Below, piece by piece: positions 22,301-33,974 of a stretch of DNA of 64,000 nucleotides. Origin of the DNA: Tipula vernalis. Lineage: Eukaryota > Arthropoda > Insecta > Diptera > Tipulidae. Made by a program: the position numbers and the translations under genes. The DNA is taken from positions 262,866,641 to 262,930,640 of the forward strand of contig OY282560.1 of assembly GCA_958295665.1 (NCBI GenBank), in the 5' to 3' direction. Below the pieces are notes generated by a model that did no database searches, had not been told where the DNA came from, and saw nothing but the letters and a program-made list of their open reading frames with translations. Position 1 is the first letter of the stretch. Each line of letters begins with the position of its first letter.

Positions 22301-22859
22301 TTTTATGAAAATTTATAAATAGATTTAGAAGAATTCAAGATCCATTTTGAAAAATTATAATAATCTGAATCTTTTAAATTAATTTCGACTCAATCTGGAT
22401 AAAAGATCTTTACCGATCTTTAAAAAAAACACGGCTATTATTGTTGTCGATTAGTATATGATTATTAGATTAAATTTGGAGTAGTTGTTTTCCAGTCTGT
22501 GCTTAAAATTTGAAATATCTAATTTTACAGCAAGAAATCGACTATCGCAACCAAGTTCGATATAGGAAAAATTTGTAAAAGCATTTACGATTATATTTAG
22601 AAATTTTTTAATAAGGTACTTTAACAGGAACAACCTGCATTAATATGAATAATACATATTCACATATTATACATATTTGTTGTTTTCGCTATTCGAACGT
22701 ATATAATGTATGTGTCAGAAGCTAAACGTACTTAAATCAAATTTTTTAAATTTTGTTTTATTAGCTTTATTTATTCGTTGTATGTATGAGCAAATACCAA
22801 GCTAGTAAAACGAAATTTAAAAAAATTTCAAAAATTAGTGTTAAGTAGTCAAAGGGTAT
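19326..22859. other. 3.5 kb without a recognisable gene
   Basis: Mostly AT-rich sequence. Items seen: a TGTTACG...GTTACA-bounded stretch at 19329-19714 that could be an old LTR; four CTCGAG sites at 19777-19870, including a perfect 20-bp palindrome at 19851-19870; and a GC-richer patch 19870-20130 with a 67-codon ORF (GRAMNSAHQQGIIAVF...) that matches nothing I recognise. The rest shows only scattered repeats. Confidence 0.5.
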
Positions 22860-23024
22860 TGTGGCAATCAGGGAATTGCTGCATAGAATAGGTTTTTCGA
22901 TTTTAAATAAAAATATTGGTATATCATCACTACTTCGTTCACTACGCGGTGTAAACATTGTCGGACTTTACAGGGGGAAAAAAATTGACAATGATTGCAA
23001 TATCTGCGACTACTTCACACCAGG

Positions 23025-24470
23025 TGTTGAATCCTATGTCGACGGAAGAACTGGCTTATTTCATGGAACTGGCTCGGAAAATTGCAGTAGGTAACAATAA
23101 ACCAACTATAGATAATCCAAATCCATTAAATCCAATAATCCGTAGTACGTCCGAGGTTAATTTGCCGTTTTTAACGTGATATTTATTTTATTTGAATGTT
23201 TGTTAGAAATTTGATAAAGGAGTAAAATCCGAAACGAACGTAATTTCATTTACAAATAAAATAAATATCACGTTAAAGAAAGTGACAAAACCGAAATATT
23301 GTATTTTATTATATAAATTTTTTTTATTGGTGATATTAGTCCACGAGTAAACAACAAATATGTTAAGTTAATTTGCCACCTAACGAAAATATTCAGCAAG
23401 GTGATTTTTAATGCCAATTCAGAGATCTGTCAATCAAACACACCAAATTATCACCAAATTATCTTAGTAATTTACATTCGGCCTTACTACCTATCGATAA
23501 ATGGAACGTACTATTCGATGGACCACCCAACGGCCCACCCATCGACCGATTTTTATATCGTGTTGAACATTTAGCTCGGTCTAATAAAATTCCACTGGAG
23601 AAGTTAGTAAACGATTTACACATTTTATTACGAAAAACCGCCTGGAATGGTACTGGTCCTATCTGGAACGCCAGGGTTTCGTTCAGTGGGGAAATTTGAC
23701 GACAGACATGCGTAACAGATTTCAAGGCCGAAATTCGGCAGACCATTGTGGCTAGAAAACAAAAGCCGAGAGGAAATTTTATGGATTTTTATTCTGAAAT
23801 TTTAGACGCCACTTTATCTCTTAACCAACCGTTACCGGAATCAGAGATTATTTTTATTTTACGTCAAAATATGAGTCCTGAATTGCAGTTAAAATTGATC
23901 GGTCAGAAACCGTCCCTGACCTCGTTAATCAATGTATCGACGTCGAAGACATCTGGGGGTGAGTGAATCATTACCAAGAGACGCATCGTAAGTTTGTCCA
24001 TGAAATTTCAGATGTTTCCAATCTACCGGAGTATTCTAACAGTTTTAACACACCGCAAAACTATCAACCTGTATATCACAGTTGGGAAACATCGCAGGCG
24101 TCTCCTATGGTTAATGCCGTATCAAATAGTTGAGTTGGAAGCCAATTAAATTCATCTATTTACCGAACATCACCTCCAAATGTACCTACACATTTTCAAG
24201 CACGACACGCTTACTTGCCTCCCCAAACTGGAAATGTTAGTAATTTGGGATCCGAAAAATATTGTTATGGATGCGGGGCACCCAATGTATTAAAACCTAA
24301 TTGCCTAAACTGTAATGCATTAATAACGGAAAACCAACGCAGGCAAATGAAACAACCTGGAGTTCATTTTGCCCAAGCAACACAGACCCCCAGGACGCAA
24401 TCAGAGGAAGCAGCTTCCAATACATGTGCCGAGCTCTACCAGAGTTGGCATTAGTTCCAAAAGATGTTCA
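23025..24470 (+). pseudogene. gag: gag, frameshifted and interrupted
   Basis: Pieces in order: MSTEELAYFMELARKIAVGN (start near 23035), then after an insertion VNLPPNENIQQ, LPIDKWNVLFDGPPNGPPID with RFLYRVEHLA (23495-23570), a frameshifted stretch, VARKQKPRGNFMDFYSEILD (23750-23800), and finally a C-x2-C-x9-C-x2-C cysteine cluster (CYGCGAPNVLKPNCLNC, near 24270). That knuckle lacks the usual histidine. The order WNxxFDG.P....RFL.R.E, then R...G.F.DF, then a Cys cluster is that of insect gypsy-class gag. At least four frame breaks. Confidence 0.75.
23167..23366. mobile_element. 200-bp insertion in gag with an 11-bp target duplication
   Basis: GTTAATTTGCC occurs at 23156-23166 and again at 23367-23377. 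Translation shows that gag (E-V-N-L-P, then V-N-L-P-P-N) was continuous before the insertion. The insert contains a perfect 24-bp inverted repeat (23171-23194 with 23253-23276) with TTAA at its outer ends, but the inverted repeat covers only part of the insert. Long target duplications occur for SINE-like and MULE-like elements; family not identified. Confidence 0.65.
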
Positions 24471-24645
24471 TAATATTTCTATTACTAAACGTCCCTTTAA
24501 CAATCATTTGCCTTATCATTCGTCAAATTTATTTAATCCCGGGGCATGATTCGGAATATCCTTCACAATATACTGCTGATCAGGAACACAAACCTTAACG
24601 GTACACGCCAAAGCGAACCCAAGTCGATCTATTCGCTACTGGATT

Positions 24646-24950
24646 TTGCGAAAACAAATCCGAAAAATGATCTCTGAATCCGTTTTTAATTTACAAGATG
24701 ACAAGCGACCTTATGCTCAGGTTTTTATCAATGGTACGCCTTACACCGGTCTAGTAGATAGTGGAGCTAATTTCAGCGTTCTTGGAACTGGTTTGGAACA
24801 GTTTCTGGAACAAACCAAAGTTAAAGTTCATCAGCTACCTTCTTTCTTACAAACCGCAAGTGGCAAAAAACAACCCATCCTGGGCCATGTTGTTCTTCCG
24901 GTCTCTTATCAAGGAACAATGAAGCGTATACGTCTCCATAAAGGAAGATC
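24646..24950 (+). pseudogene. pol: pol remnant: aspartic protease
   Basis: Open frame with YAQVFINGTPYTGLVDSGAN: a retropepsin D-S-G-A active site after the usual beta strand, then FSVLG and a glycine-rich ILGHVVLPV stretch that fits the second half of the fold. It lies 170 bp downstream of the gag cysteine cluster, as expected. The ORF then runs into unrelated frame because the rest of pol is deleted. Confidence 0.78.
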
Positions 24951-24959
24951 GATATTTCA

Positions 24960-25264
24960 CTACGGGAGATAATGTTGCTCGGTTGTCAAATGCACAGGAA
25001 CTTGTTCTATCGCACCTCAGAAATGCTTATAATCGGAACTCTGGTCAGTACAATCTTAGAAGTAAGCCTCGAACGTTCTCACCGGGACAGCAAGTTTTCG
25101 TTCGAAACTTTTCACAAAGTAATGCTGGAAACAACTTCTGTGCTAAATAAGCCCCGAAATTTGTCAAAGCAACTGTGATAAGAACAATTGGGCAAGTAGC
25201 TTACGAACTCGGTGGTGAGAATGGAAAGGTCTTAGGTATTTATCATGCAAAAGATATAAGGTGA
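24960..25264 (+). pseudogene. pol: pol remnant: C-terminal tail of integrase
   Basis: In one frame with a single internal stop: NAYNRNSGQYNLRSKPRTFS, PGQQVFVRNFSQSNAG, then APKFVKATVIRTIGQVAYEL and ending HAKDIR before TGA. This matches the integrase tail of gypsy elements (FxxGxxVWVRN...KLAPKFxGPxxV...YEL...HVKDL). It begins directly after the protease piece, which defines the internal deletion. Confidence 0.75.
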
Positions 25265-25669
25265 ATTTTGTAATTTTCGTTTGCAATTTAATCAATGTAA
25301 GAATTTATGGTTATCTTTATCCGATACACATATGTATATGTTTGTATATTAATGTTTCGCTAGCTCATAATTAATTATTTTGTGCCTATAAGTTTATATT
25401 GTCTGGTTTTGGAGGATTGTTTAAACCGTTTGTTGAATGCCCGGCTTTGAGACTTATCTAGGGTCTGCCCCACGATTTGTGGCAATCAGGGAATTGCTGC
25501 TTAGAATAGGTTTTTAGACTTTAAATAAAAATATTGGTATATCATAGTTCGTTCACTACGCGGTGTTAATATTGTCAGACTATACAGGAAAAAAAAATTG
25601 ACTCCGTCACTGTACCTAAGCTCTCGTTATAAAAAAAAAATGTATTCTTGCTTGATAGAGCATTGATAA

Positions 25670-27700
25670 TTAATATTTTATTTATTTATTTTTATTGACA
25701 ACTGGGCAGCATACAGGATTAACCCATTACATGCTGCCACATTTCAAATGGAAAAAAATACATCAATACATAATTAAACTGATAATTACACAAAGAAAAA
25801 AAAAAAGAATAATAATAATACAAAAATGATGCAACAATTTCTTTTATATTAAACTATATTTAACAGAAACTAAATTACAAACCAAAACATCAATGGAGTG
25901 AAAACTGTGAAGCCTAAGATGTGTTAATTTTACTATAGCATCTTAAGTAGCAGTACTATAGTTGAAAAATACAGATTTACATCTTTTCCGAAACACCGAC
26001 AGAGACATGTTGAATAGATCGAAGTCTGCAAGGTACATCATATGGTTGGATTCCAGTCTATTAATAATTGAAGACATCCCCAAATTAGTTCTAGAAAGCG
26101 ATGGTAAAAACAACAGCACGAGGTGAGTCCTGTAAGCCGGGGCATAAAAATTAATTTTTGTCCGTAGAGTTGTGTCGAGATGACTATTAACTATTTTAAA
26201 AAGTAAGAACTCATCAAGTAGGACCCTTCTATTTTCTAGTGTGATCAAATTTAATTTATTACAGCGAGTTTCATAAGCCATAAAATTATTCGATGGCACA
26301 AACTTCATGCATAAAAATCTAGTTAATCTTCTCTGAACACTTTCGATTCTATTGCTATATTCTGAATAGAAAGGGTTCCATACTTGTGATAAATTTTCTA
26401 AGTTAGATCGAACAAGGTTGAAAAATAATAGTAAGAATGTAGACGGATTTTTAAAGTCTTTACCTCGTCTGAAAATAAAATCTAAAGTTTTGAAAGATTT
26501 TCTGCATAATAGTATATGTAAGTCAAAGCGTAGCTTTGAATCTAGTATCACACCTAAATCCTTAATACTATCCACTTTAATTAATGTTGATATTCCAATA
26601 TTATAGCAAAATCTAATTTGATTAACTTTTCTGGAAAAAGTTGCAGAGACGCACTTGTTAACATTTAGAGTAGTTTGTTTTCAACAGACCATTTATAAAC
26701 ACGCTTGTAATAAATAGGTGTCATCTACTGAATTTATAACCCTAAATATTTTTAAATCATCAGCGTACAACAAATGTGGCAATCTAATCACCTGTGAAAG
26801 ATCATTAATAAACAATATAAACAATAAAGGACCTAGAACTGATCCCTGGGGAACTCCCGATGTGGGTACAAACTCACCAGATATCATCCCATTAAATTTA
26901 ACAAATTGAATTCTAGCGGTTAGTATGAGTGAATCCATTTCTGGAGGAACGGTGATATGTTGAAAGATGCAAGCTTATTTTGTAAAATATAATGAGAGAC
27001 TTTGTCAAAGGCTTTCGAAAAGTCTGTATAAATACAATCCAGTTGCCCATTACTATCTAAAGTGTTACAGGCTATGTCACAAAATTCCGCTAAATTAAAT
27101 AATGTTGATCGTTGAGGAAAAAATCCATGCTGCATTGGCGTAATCTCTTTCTAACCTGATTAAACAGAATATTGAACACTAATTTTTCAAAAATCTTGGG
27201 AAGTGCATTTAAAATGGAAATGGGCCTGTAGTTTTCAATGTTCGCTAAGTCTCCACTTTTATGAATGGGCACCAAAAATGACGCTTTCCATTTAGATGGA
27301 AAAATAGAATAACTGATTGACAAGTTAAAGAGCAATGTTATAGGAACTACAAGAACATACCTCAAACGCTTTAAAAATAAATTAGGCAATTGATCTGGAC
27401 CTGCCCCTTTATTAACATCCAACGATTCCAATATTTCAAGAACTTCACTTTCTAGAAACATAGGTTTTATTTTGGGTTGATGTACGACATGAAAAAGTAT
27501 GTGAGATTGGATCTTGTTCATAAACTGATTTGAAATGATCTGCGAAAAGCTTACAAAATTCGGATTGTTTTTGGGAAGATTTGTTTTGCAGAAACATCTT
27601 GCTGGGATAAACAGCTTTGGTGCGAAGTGATCTCTGATAGCTTCAAAATAATTTAGGGTTTGTTCTTAAATGACTCTCGATAATATTGTATAAGTGTCCA
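25670..27700 (-). mobile_element. 5'-truncated CR1-superclade LINE
   Basis: Minus-strand reverse transcriptase ORF2 fragments in order (27690 to 25943): ADHFKSVYEQ, NKGAGPDQLPNLFL, IHKSGDLANIENYRPISIL, YTDFSKAFDKVSH (motif A), SGVPQGSVLGPLLFILFIND (motif B), LLYADDLKIF (motif C, YADD), KDLGVILDSKLRF, and a C-terminal region to 25943. Endonuclease and ORF1 are absent, as usual for 5' truncation. The 3' end has a hairpin (25705-25738) and an A/T-rich tail (TTTATTTATT on the plus strand). At least four frame breaks; dead. Confidence 0.85.
25705..25738 (-). other. 3'-terminal stem-loop of the LINE
   Basis: GGCAGCAT (25705-25712) pairs with ATGCTGCC (25731-25738), with further possible pairs inside. 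It lies about 35 bp from the element end, just before the A/T-rich tail. CR1-type LINEs are known to carry conserved 3' structures read by their reverse transcriptase, so this may be the recognition signal (inference). Confidence 0.55.
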
Positions 27701-28760
27701 ATAGATTAGCGCTACAATAATATAAATTTCTGGGTTAATAATTGGATTGTTCAAATGTGTTGGTATATAATAAAACGAAAAAAAAAATGAAACGGAACAA
27801 AGATAGAAAAAAACGGGCTGAAAATGGAATGGTCGAGATGAAACGGAGGAGTCAAAAAATTTTTTTGGTAGAGACGGTTCGATTTACTTGTTGGAAAAAA
27901 CAATATAAAAAAGTACAAAAATAAAAATAAAACAAGAACAAAATAGATAATAATTACTATAAGTGAATACATGATATTGATATAAAAATAAAAAAATAAG
28001 AAACAAAGAAACTGAACAAACATTAAAGTGATAAGTTTACCATCTAAGTTTGATAGTGGCATAAGGATAATGGTACCCACTAATAAACCGAAACAACAGT
28101 AAAAGACTAATCAGTGATACTATTCAGTATAATATGTTAAAAAAGCATAAAGTTAATTATTTAATAAATATGACAAGTTCTAATAAGTATATCTAAATAA
28201 TAATAAATTATAATATCCGTTAATAACCGTGTGTTAACAAAACCACATCACATGTTAAATTGCGAAGTGAAAATTGGGCAGGATGATTCCTGTTAAATAA
28301 CATAAACAAAACGTGTACCAAACAAACAGAAAAATAAGAGGGTTACAGCTTCGGATGTCCTTTACGCAACAAAAAAAAAAGTTACAACACGGAATAATCC
28401 ACATCCAAAAATTGTGAATATGTTCCTTTTTTTTTATTTATATTAATTGATATCTTTCATTTTTATACATTAGTTACTGTTAATTATTATTTAAGATTTT
28501 AGGATTTATTAGCTAGTTAGGTATTAGGGGTAAGAATGCATTTTTTTGCGAAACGGTTTGATTCTGTATTTTTTTTTTTTTTGGTTCATCAATGAATATT
28601 TCATTTAAGTGATTAATTTTCTTTTGAATTTAATAAATTAATTTGTTTATGAATTGATTCAGTAATTAGCGGTTTTTAAATAGTTTTCAAAATTAATGTT
28701 TCATTTTTCAGCTAAGTGTCGCGTGTAACAAAATGATATGTTAAGTAAGTTCTTTTTCTG
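27701..28760. other. no recognisable gene
   Basis: AT-rich with A runs (27770-27930) and T runs. Short ORFs here are low in complexity (KKMKRNKDRKKR and the like) and do not look coding. No inverted or tandem structure was noticed. Confidence 0.5.
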
Positions 28761-28839
28761 TTGGTAGTGAAACGGTGATCTCGAGCCAGAAACACAACCA
28801 GTTTTTATTTGTCAACAGCATATCAATCAAGCTTCCTAG

Positions 28840-28945
28840 TGATCCAGAAAAGAACTCCCCTAACCATTGCAACCTAGTCGGCTGTAAAAATGCTGCTGGA
28901 TCTATCACTGGGAAGTCTGTGGTCAGTTTTCATAGATTAAAAATA
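28840..28945 (+). other. possible THAP-type zinc-finger start, partial
   Basis: The segment reads PNHCNLVGCKNAAGSITGKS followed by VVSFHRL, which fits the opening of a THAP domain (C-x4-C, then SFHRxP). The expected next residues (P-K-D, then the second half with C-x2-H) are absent; the frame continues into low-complexity codons without a consensus donor site. Either a decayed copy or a chance match. It is upstream of, and on the same strand as, the candidate exon at 29577. Confidence 0.3.
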
Positions 28946-29576
28946 TTCTTAATTTTTTTTCAATACAAAACTGTCACAGTATAAAAAGTTACATCTTGGT
29001 TAAATCTCGTAATAATTTTTTCTTGTAATTCAAAGGAATTTAGTATAATTTCCCATACCAGGACCCTTTTTTTGTTTTTCATGACTTTTTTGAGTCACAT
29101 AAAAACTTTCTAAACAAGAAAAACATGCTACATAGTTTTAAGAACGTTAACGATTATTCCTAATTTTCTATTCGCAAATACAAATAAGCCATTTTGTAGA
29201 CATCTTAAAAACCTTGAATAAGAGATTCTTGAGATTTTCGTACGATAAATCTTTGATGAGGTATTGCAGTTTTAGTTTTAGTTTTTTTTTTTGTGTAAAA
29301 TTTGCTCTCTTCTTGTGCGATTATAAACTACGCTCGACATGTGCATCTGAAATTTTGGTCATGTTTTTCGCTAAGACTGCAATAACTGGCCAGTTATTTG
29401 TCGTAATATTTAAAAGCGGAGCACAGAATTGGAAAGTAGAACAAATTTCCTTTAATTCCAGCAAAAAAACACAAAAAAAAACTTAAATTCGCGTGTAGAA
29501 ATGGTGCATTTTTTCGAAACATTTTCTTATTGCGTTTTTTTATTTGCTTATAATTTTTTTTTAACTTTTTTTATAG

Positions 29577-29829
29577 GATTTGGAACAATCCATCAAAAAT
29601 CAAAAAAAATACAGAGTTTAATGGTAAAACTTTACTAAAAAACTACAAAAAACATAATTACGTTACAACTAAGGACAGGATTAAATCTATAAATATTATC
29701 GCTGACCACATTCGTCTCAACAATAGTCATATTACTCGGGACGATAAAATAGTGTGGGCTAAAGCCACAATTCACATATTTCCGTGTCTGCAAGATGAAA
29801 CAACGGACGTAAAATACGTAAAATATTGA
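29577..29829 (+). other. candidate 3'-terminal exon, 84 codons
   Basis: A long pyrimidine tract and AG (ending 29576) precede a frame open for 83 residues to TGA at 29827-29829. It begins IWNNPSKIKKNTEFNGKTLL and ends FPCLQDETTDVKYVKY. The pattern (aliphatic repeats, I-x3-I-A-D-H-I, W-A-x3-I-H-I-F-P) resembles a helical domain found in several arthropod regulatory proteins, but I cannot name it. AATAAA follows about 105 bp downstream. No ATG is present, consistent with an internal or last exon. It could also come from a domesticated or dead element. Confidence 0.38.
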
Positions 29830-29949
29830 AACTGCAATATGTACAAAAATATGTAGAAAATTGATAAAATTAGAACAGTTACTGTATAAATGTGATTTTG
29901 AGAAAATTGAATTGGAATCTAAACAATTTTTATAAATAATAAATTAACT

Positions 29950-31716
29950 ACTTTTAACGTAACTAAGTACTTTTATTATTTAGAGCTAAACGTATTCCTC
30001 TTTTGGTGTTTATATCACACTTAGTAAGGAATTGATTAACAACTTCTCGAGGTGTTACATATTACTCTGTGAAATCATATTAAGTAATTCCTAATTGTGC
30101 TTTAATTAATTTGTTTCGTTGTTAATCCAATGAAGTAAAATTAAAGAACAATTGGGAGTTCAGTTATAAAATCCTAGTTTTCATAACTCTGTATACCAGA
30201 TAAAATCATTAACAAGCCTGTTTATGATTTTTACTCCCCAAACTTTTTTACTCCATATTCTGCGAAAATATGTGGTCAGAATGAACTTGCAAAATATCTA
30301 ACTAACTTAGGATGATAGTTTAATGTTTAAACTTTCTTTCGGAAGTATTTAATCAAAAAACAATCTTCCTAATTAGGAGTTACATTTAACAATCGTTTTT
30401 ACCCGGCCCCTTTTTAAGATAGTGTTTGGGATTAAAATAGGCGTCCCATTTCTAACTGTATACATTCCTGCACCCATACTAGCATTATTTTTTCCAAATG
30501 AAATATCATAATATTTTGTGCTAAGGTTAATAAAAAAAAATTAATTAATAGTTGATGTAAAATGTAAACTACGAAAAACACATTGAACATGAAAAATGAA
30601 AAAAACCTAAGGAAATAGCAAGCTTTTATTATTTAACAATACACAACATAGAACAGTTAAAATTATGTTAGCACAGCATATAACAGAACATAAAAAAATG
30701 ATGAAACTGGCTGAATGGTTAATGAAAAAAGCTTATGAAAATAATAAGCAAACATATTTTTTTGGTTTTGTATTTTAATAACATTACACATTAATGTTTT
30801 TTTTTTTTTTTTTGTTACATACATTTTCTGGTGTGTTTTATTATTTTATCTCGGATATGGATAATTTTTTCCGACTAGATTGTAAATTATATCAGCCTCG
30901 CCATAAATTGTTTCACTCGTCGGCTGATATAAATTTTCAATATTTACTAAATTTTCTTTTTGTTGTGTTGAACTACAAGTAGAAAAAAAAAATAATGTTA
31001 CATGAGAAAATATGTTAGGAGATTATAGAAAATATAAATTATATTTTAAATTACAAATGACATACATATAAATAATATTTTAATATTAAGCCGAAACGAA
31101 AACGTGACTTTACAATATGTGCCCCCAAATCAATTGTACGTATACACTTGTGTCCATAACACACTCGGTGAAAAATTCGCGTATTACACGTATATATTGT
31201 ACAAATATGTACAACCATCGAGAATATGGTAATTAACCATGAAGATTCTTTTTTTTTATTGTTGTTATTATTCTAATTATGTGAAATAAAATCTTAAAAC
31301 CCATTTTGTAAATTGGATAGATATGCGAGAAGAGCAAAAGAATTTTTTTTTTTTTTTTTTGCTTTCATCTGTACATAAGACAACAAAAATGACTTAAATT
31401 GATTTTTAATGTAAATTGAGACCATTAAAAAACGTAAATCGTACGTACACATCGAGAACTTATTTTTTTGCTGTACATATACCATTCGGTTGATTGATGA
31501 ATATGAATACAATTTTGTTGTTGTTGTTGTTGCTTGATTTCGTTTTTTAATGAGCTTTCAGAGTGTAACGTGAAGTTTTATTTATCTGTCAATATTTTTA
31601 TGGTCGATTTATTTCGGTATTTTGTGTAAATGATTTTGAGTTGCGTTACGTCACCTACAAAATATATACAACAGCATGGAAATTTTAGATTTTTCTTCTC
31701 CTGTTAGTAACGTGGA
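29950..31716. other. AT-rich stretch without a recognisable gene
   Basis: T runs, TATA-type microsatellites and no ORF of interest. One compact hairpin lies at 30879-30941. On the minus strand this is the sequence directly downstream of the candidate exon 31717-31808, so it could be its 3' UTR. Confidence 0.45.
30879..30941. repeat. 63-nt hairpin, about 23-bp stem
   Basis: ATTGTAAATTATATCAGCC (30879-30897) pairs with GGCTGATATAAATTTTCAAT (30922-30941) with one mismatch and one bulge; the closing TCG/CGTCG adds pairs around a loop of about 17 nt. Its size is typical of a microRNA precursor, but no known miRNA family was recognised. Confidence 0.5.
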
Positions 31717-31808
31717 TCAGACTTGTTTCTTAATGTGATTAGCTTTTGTGACAGGCGGCGAGACAATGAAATTGCCTGGTACATTTTGGTTCAATTGGCG
31801 TTTTACAG
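31717..31808 (-). other. candidate terminal exon, minus strand (29 codons plus stop)
   Basis: On the minus strand an acceptor-like TACGTGTTTAG (ending 31809) is followed by a GC-richer segment open to TGA at 31719-31717. It reads VKRQLNQNVPGNFIVSPPVT then KANHIKKQV. Composition is more protein-like than surrounding ORFs, but the pyrimidine tract is weak and the segment is short. Not recognised. Confidence 0.25.
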
Positions 31809-33822
31809 CTAAACACGTACGAGGATTATTCGGGTAAACTTATTTTTCGAAATGTTGGAAATAATTCGAATCAGTTTACAGTAAGCTTATATTAACTGGT
31901 TTACGGATCTCGCATCTCAGAAGTAAACTGTACTTAAACCAGTTTCTCCGTAAGAAAAGTAATTTACATTATTCAATCATAAATTCCGATTAACGAATCA
32001 TCTATTAAAGGGTTCATTTGTTCAAGACTGACTAATAAATTTTAGAAAATTAATAAATTTTTTCTTTATAATACATCCGCCATATTATGAATTCAATTAA
32101 ACGAATAAAGAATGTATACCAAACCACAAAGCAAACCGATTATGTGCTTATGGGAATAGTTAAAAAAAAAAAAATTAAAAATTAAATTCGAAAGGTGTTT
32201 TTGTGGCTTATACCTCCTATACGAGTACATACACACACACAAAAGTTTTAAATTGTTGTGTTCAGACATTAATAGATGATTAATTTTATGATTTATGACT
32301 AAAACACTTATCACCTGGTGTCTACATGAGTTGTGTGTCGTTAATTGTATAAATGAGTAAGATAATGTGGCGCTGTTTGAGGTGGATTTGGTTTCTGTTT
32401 ATCTAAGTATAATTAAGTTGAAAGTTGCACGATAAATATTTTATAAATCATGTTTGTTGATATTAAAATACAATACACATTTCATTTGATCGGCTACACA
32501 TCCATCATTATGTCTATCCTGCCTGCTACACAAAAACACACCACATAAATAAGATTATGGCATGTAAATACATATATTATGTGTTTACGACAAATTGTAC
32601 TACATAATGTTAATAAATCGATTAAAAATAACACAACTGTTTACACAGATGTCCTTCAAATATATTATTGTATATACATACAACGATTATTTTACAATAT
32701 TCCCACGTAAAGTCATAAAGTTACAACATTTTAAGACTAAAAACAAAACAATAAAAAATCAGAACATCTTGAAAATAGACAAAAAAAAATCGTATCAAAA
32801 ATTCATAATTCATTTTATATATTTTTACGATCCCAACCATAATAAAACCTATATTGTATTGCATAAGATTTTATCACTTCTTGACTTAACATTATCAACG
32901 GCTTAACATCGTACTATACATAAGTATATACCTATTTGTATGTAGGAATGAAAATGTATCTATTTGCTCTCGTCAACTTCGTCACAATAAAAAGAATGGT
33001 ACATATATACATACATACTTATTGAATATATTCACCTATTTAGATAAGAAACAAAAAGACGACATAAGAAATAGAAAATTATGTTAATTTACAATTTAGA
33101 AAAATACAATTATTGTAGACCCACTAGCACATACCATCAGCTTTATAATATTAATTCATGTTTATGTTTGTTGATACATAGCACTATACGCATATAATAT
33201 ACATTAAGATTATGACTATTGTTAACACTCGTAACTCGATGTCCCGGTGTGATTAAATGGAATTAAAAAGTTTTTTTTTTTTTTTTTTGTGATTTAAGTA
33301 TTTTAAATGATTACAATAATTTTTGATATCATGCGGTGAGTTTATTTGAATGGTAATTTTAAAGCTTTTAAAGATTTTAAATTTTAACATGTCGTAAGTC
33401 TCATTTTTTGTTTTGTTGTTAAGTTTGAGCATACATTGTTGATTTTGATTAGTCGTTAGTATTGTTTAACAGCAAATAACCAAATTCAATGCACTCCAAT
33501 CTACAAATAATGGGAGAGTAACACGACGGCGAGGTTTTCAAAATCTCGGTTAATATTTTTTCTCTTGTATGTCTAATTATTTTGGTATGAACGGTTTTTG
33601 GATGGTTTTTAATATTTTTAGTTAATTAATTTTGCTGGTATTTTTATTTATTTTAAATTATATTAAAGGCCAATTAACAATTATATTAATACAATTTATT
33701 TACAATTTACCAATTATATTAATTGCTAAATTACATTTTTTTCTCGTATTACATACAAACAGACACATTTTTTGGTGGTTTGGCGTCTATTGGAGGGGTG
33801 CTCATCATGTGAGCTGTACTGG
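31809..33822. other. AT-rich stretch without a recognisable gene
   Basis: Contains CATA/TATG and CA microsatellites, long T runs (about 33270) and only low-complexity ORFs rich in Ile, Lys and Asn. No terminal repeats or element motifs seen. Confidence 0.45.
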
Positions 33823-33974
33823 TCATGTATTAAGCAGCTGCGTGCTGGGTACAATTGTGTAAGGGGTAACCTGGTCAAAATTCGCAAGTGTAGTTGCTAC
33901 CTCCTCGTGGCAACCGCTGGTAACTGAGGCCATTTGGCGTATTTTGGCCATTTGCAACAGGCTAAAGTGCGGCG
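33823..33974 (-). other. candidate exon, minus strand (49 codons plus stop)
   Basis: On the minus strand TTTTTTATCAAGGATTTCTC then CCTTAG (ending 33975) is a good 3' splice site. It is followed by a GC-rich segment open for 49 codons to TGA at 33825-33823. The peptide includes PHFSLLQMAKIRQMASVTSG and ends VPSTQLLNT. Two GT donors (GAG|GTAGCA and CAG|GTTACC) would allow use as an internal exon instead. It is the best of four such segments on this strand. I do not recognise the protein. Confidence 0.36.

Larger units (their letters stand above)
22860..25602 (+). mobile_element. internally deleted gypsy-class LTR element
   Basis: Terminal direct repeats 22860-22989 and 25478-25602 (both start TGTGGCAATCAGGGAATTGC) enclose, on the plus strand, gag, a protease and the tail of integrase. 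Everything between protease and integrase tail (reverse transcriptase, RNase H, integrase core) is missing; the two parts meet at about 24950. The repeats are very short for LTRs, and no primer site, polypurine tract or target duplication was identified, so the exact termini are uncertain. Gag is itself interrupted by a 200-bp insertion. The copy cannot move by itself. Confidence 0.75.

Noticed and set aside
27751..28080. 109-codon Phe/Ile-rich minus-strand ORF resembling a membrane protein
   Set aside because: Composition follows from A/T runs; no defined start context or homologous pattern.
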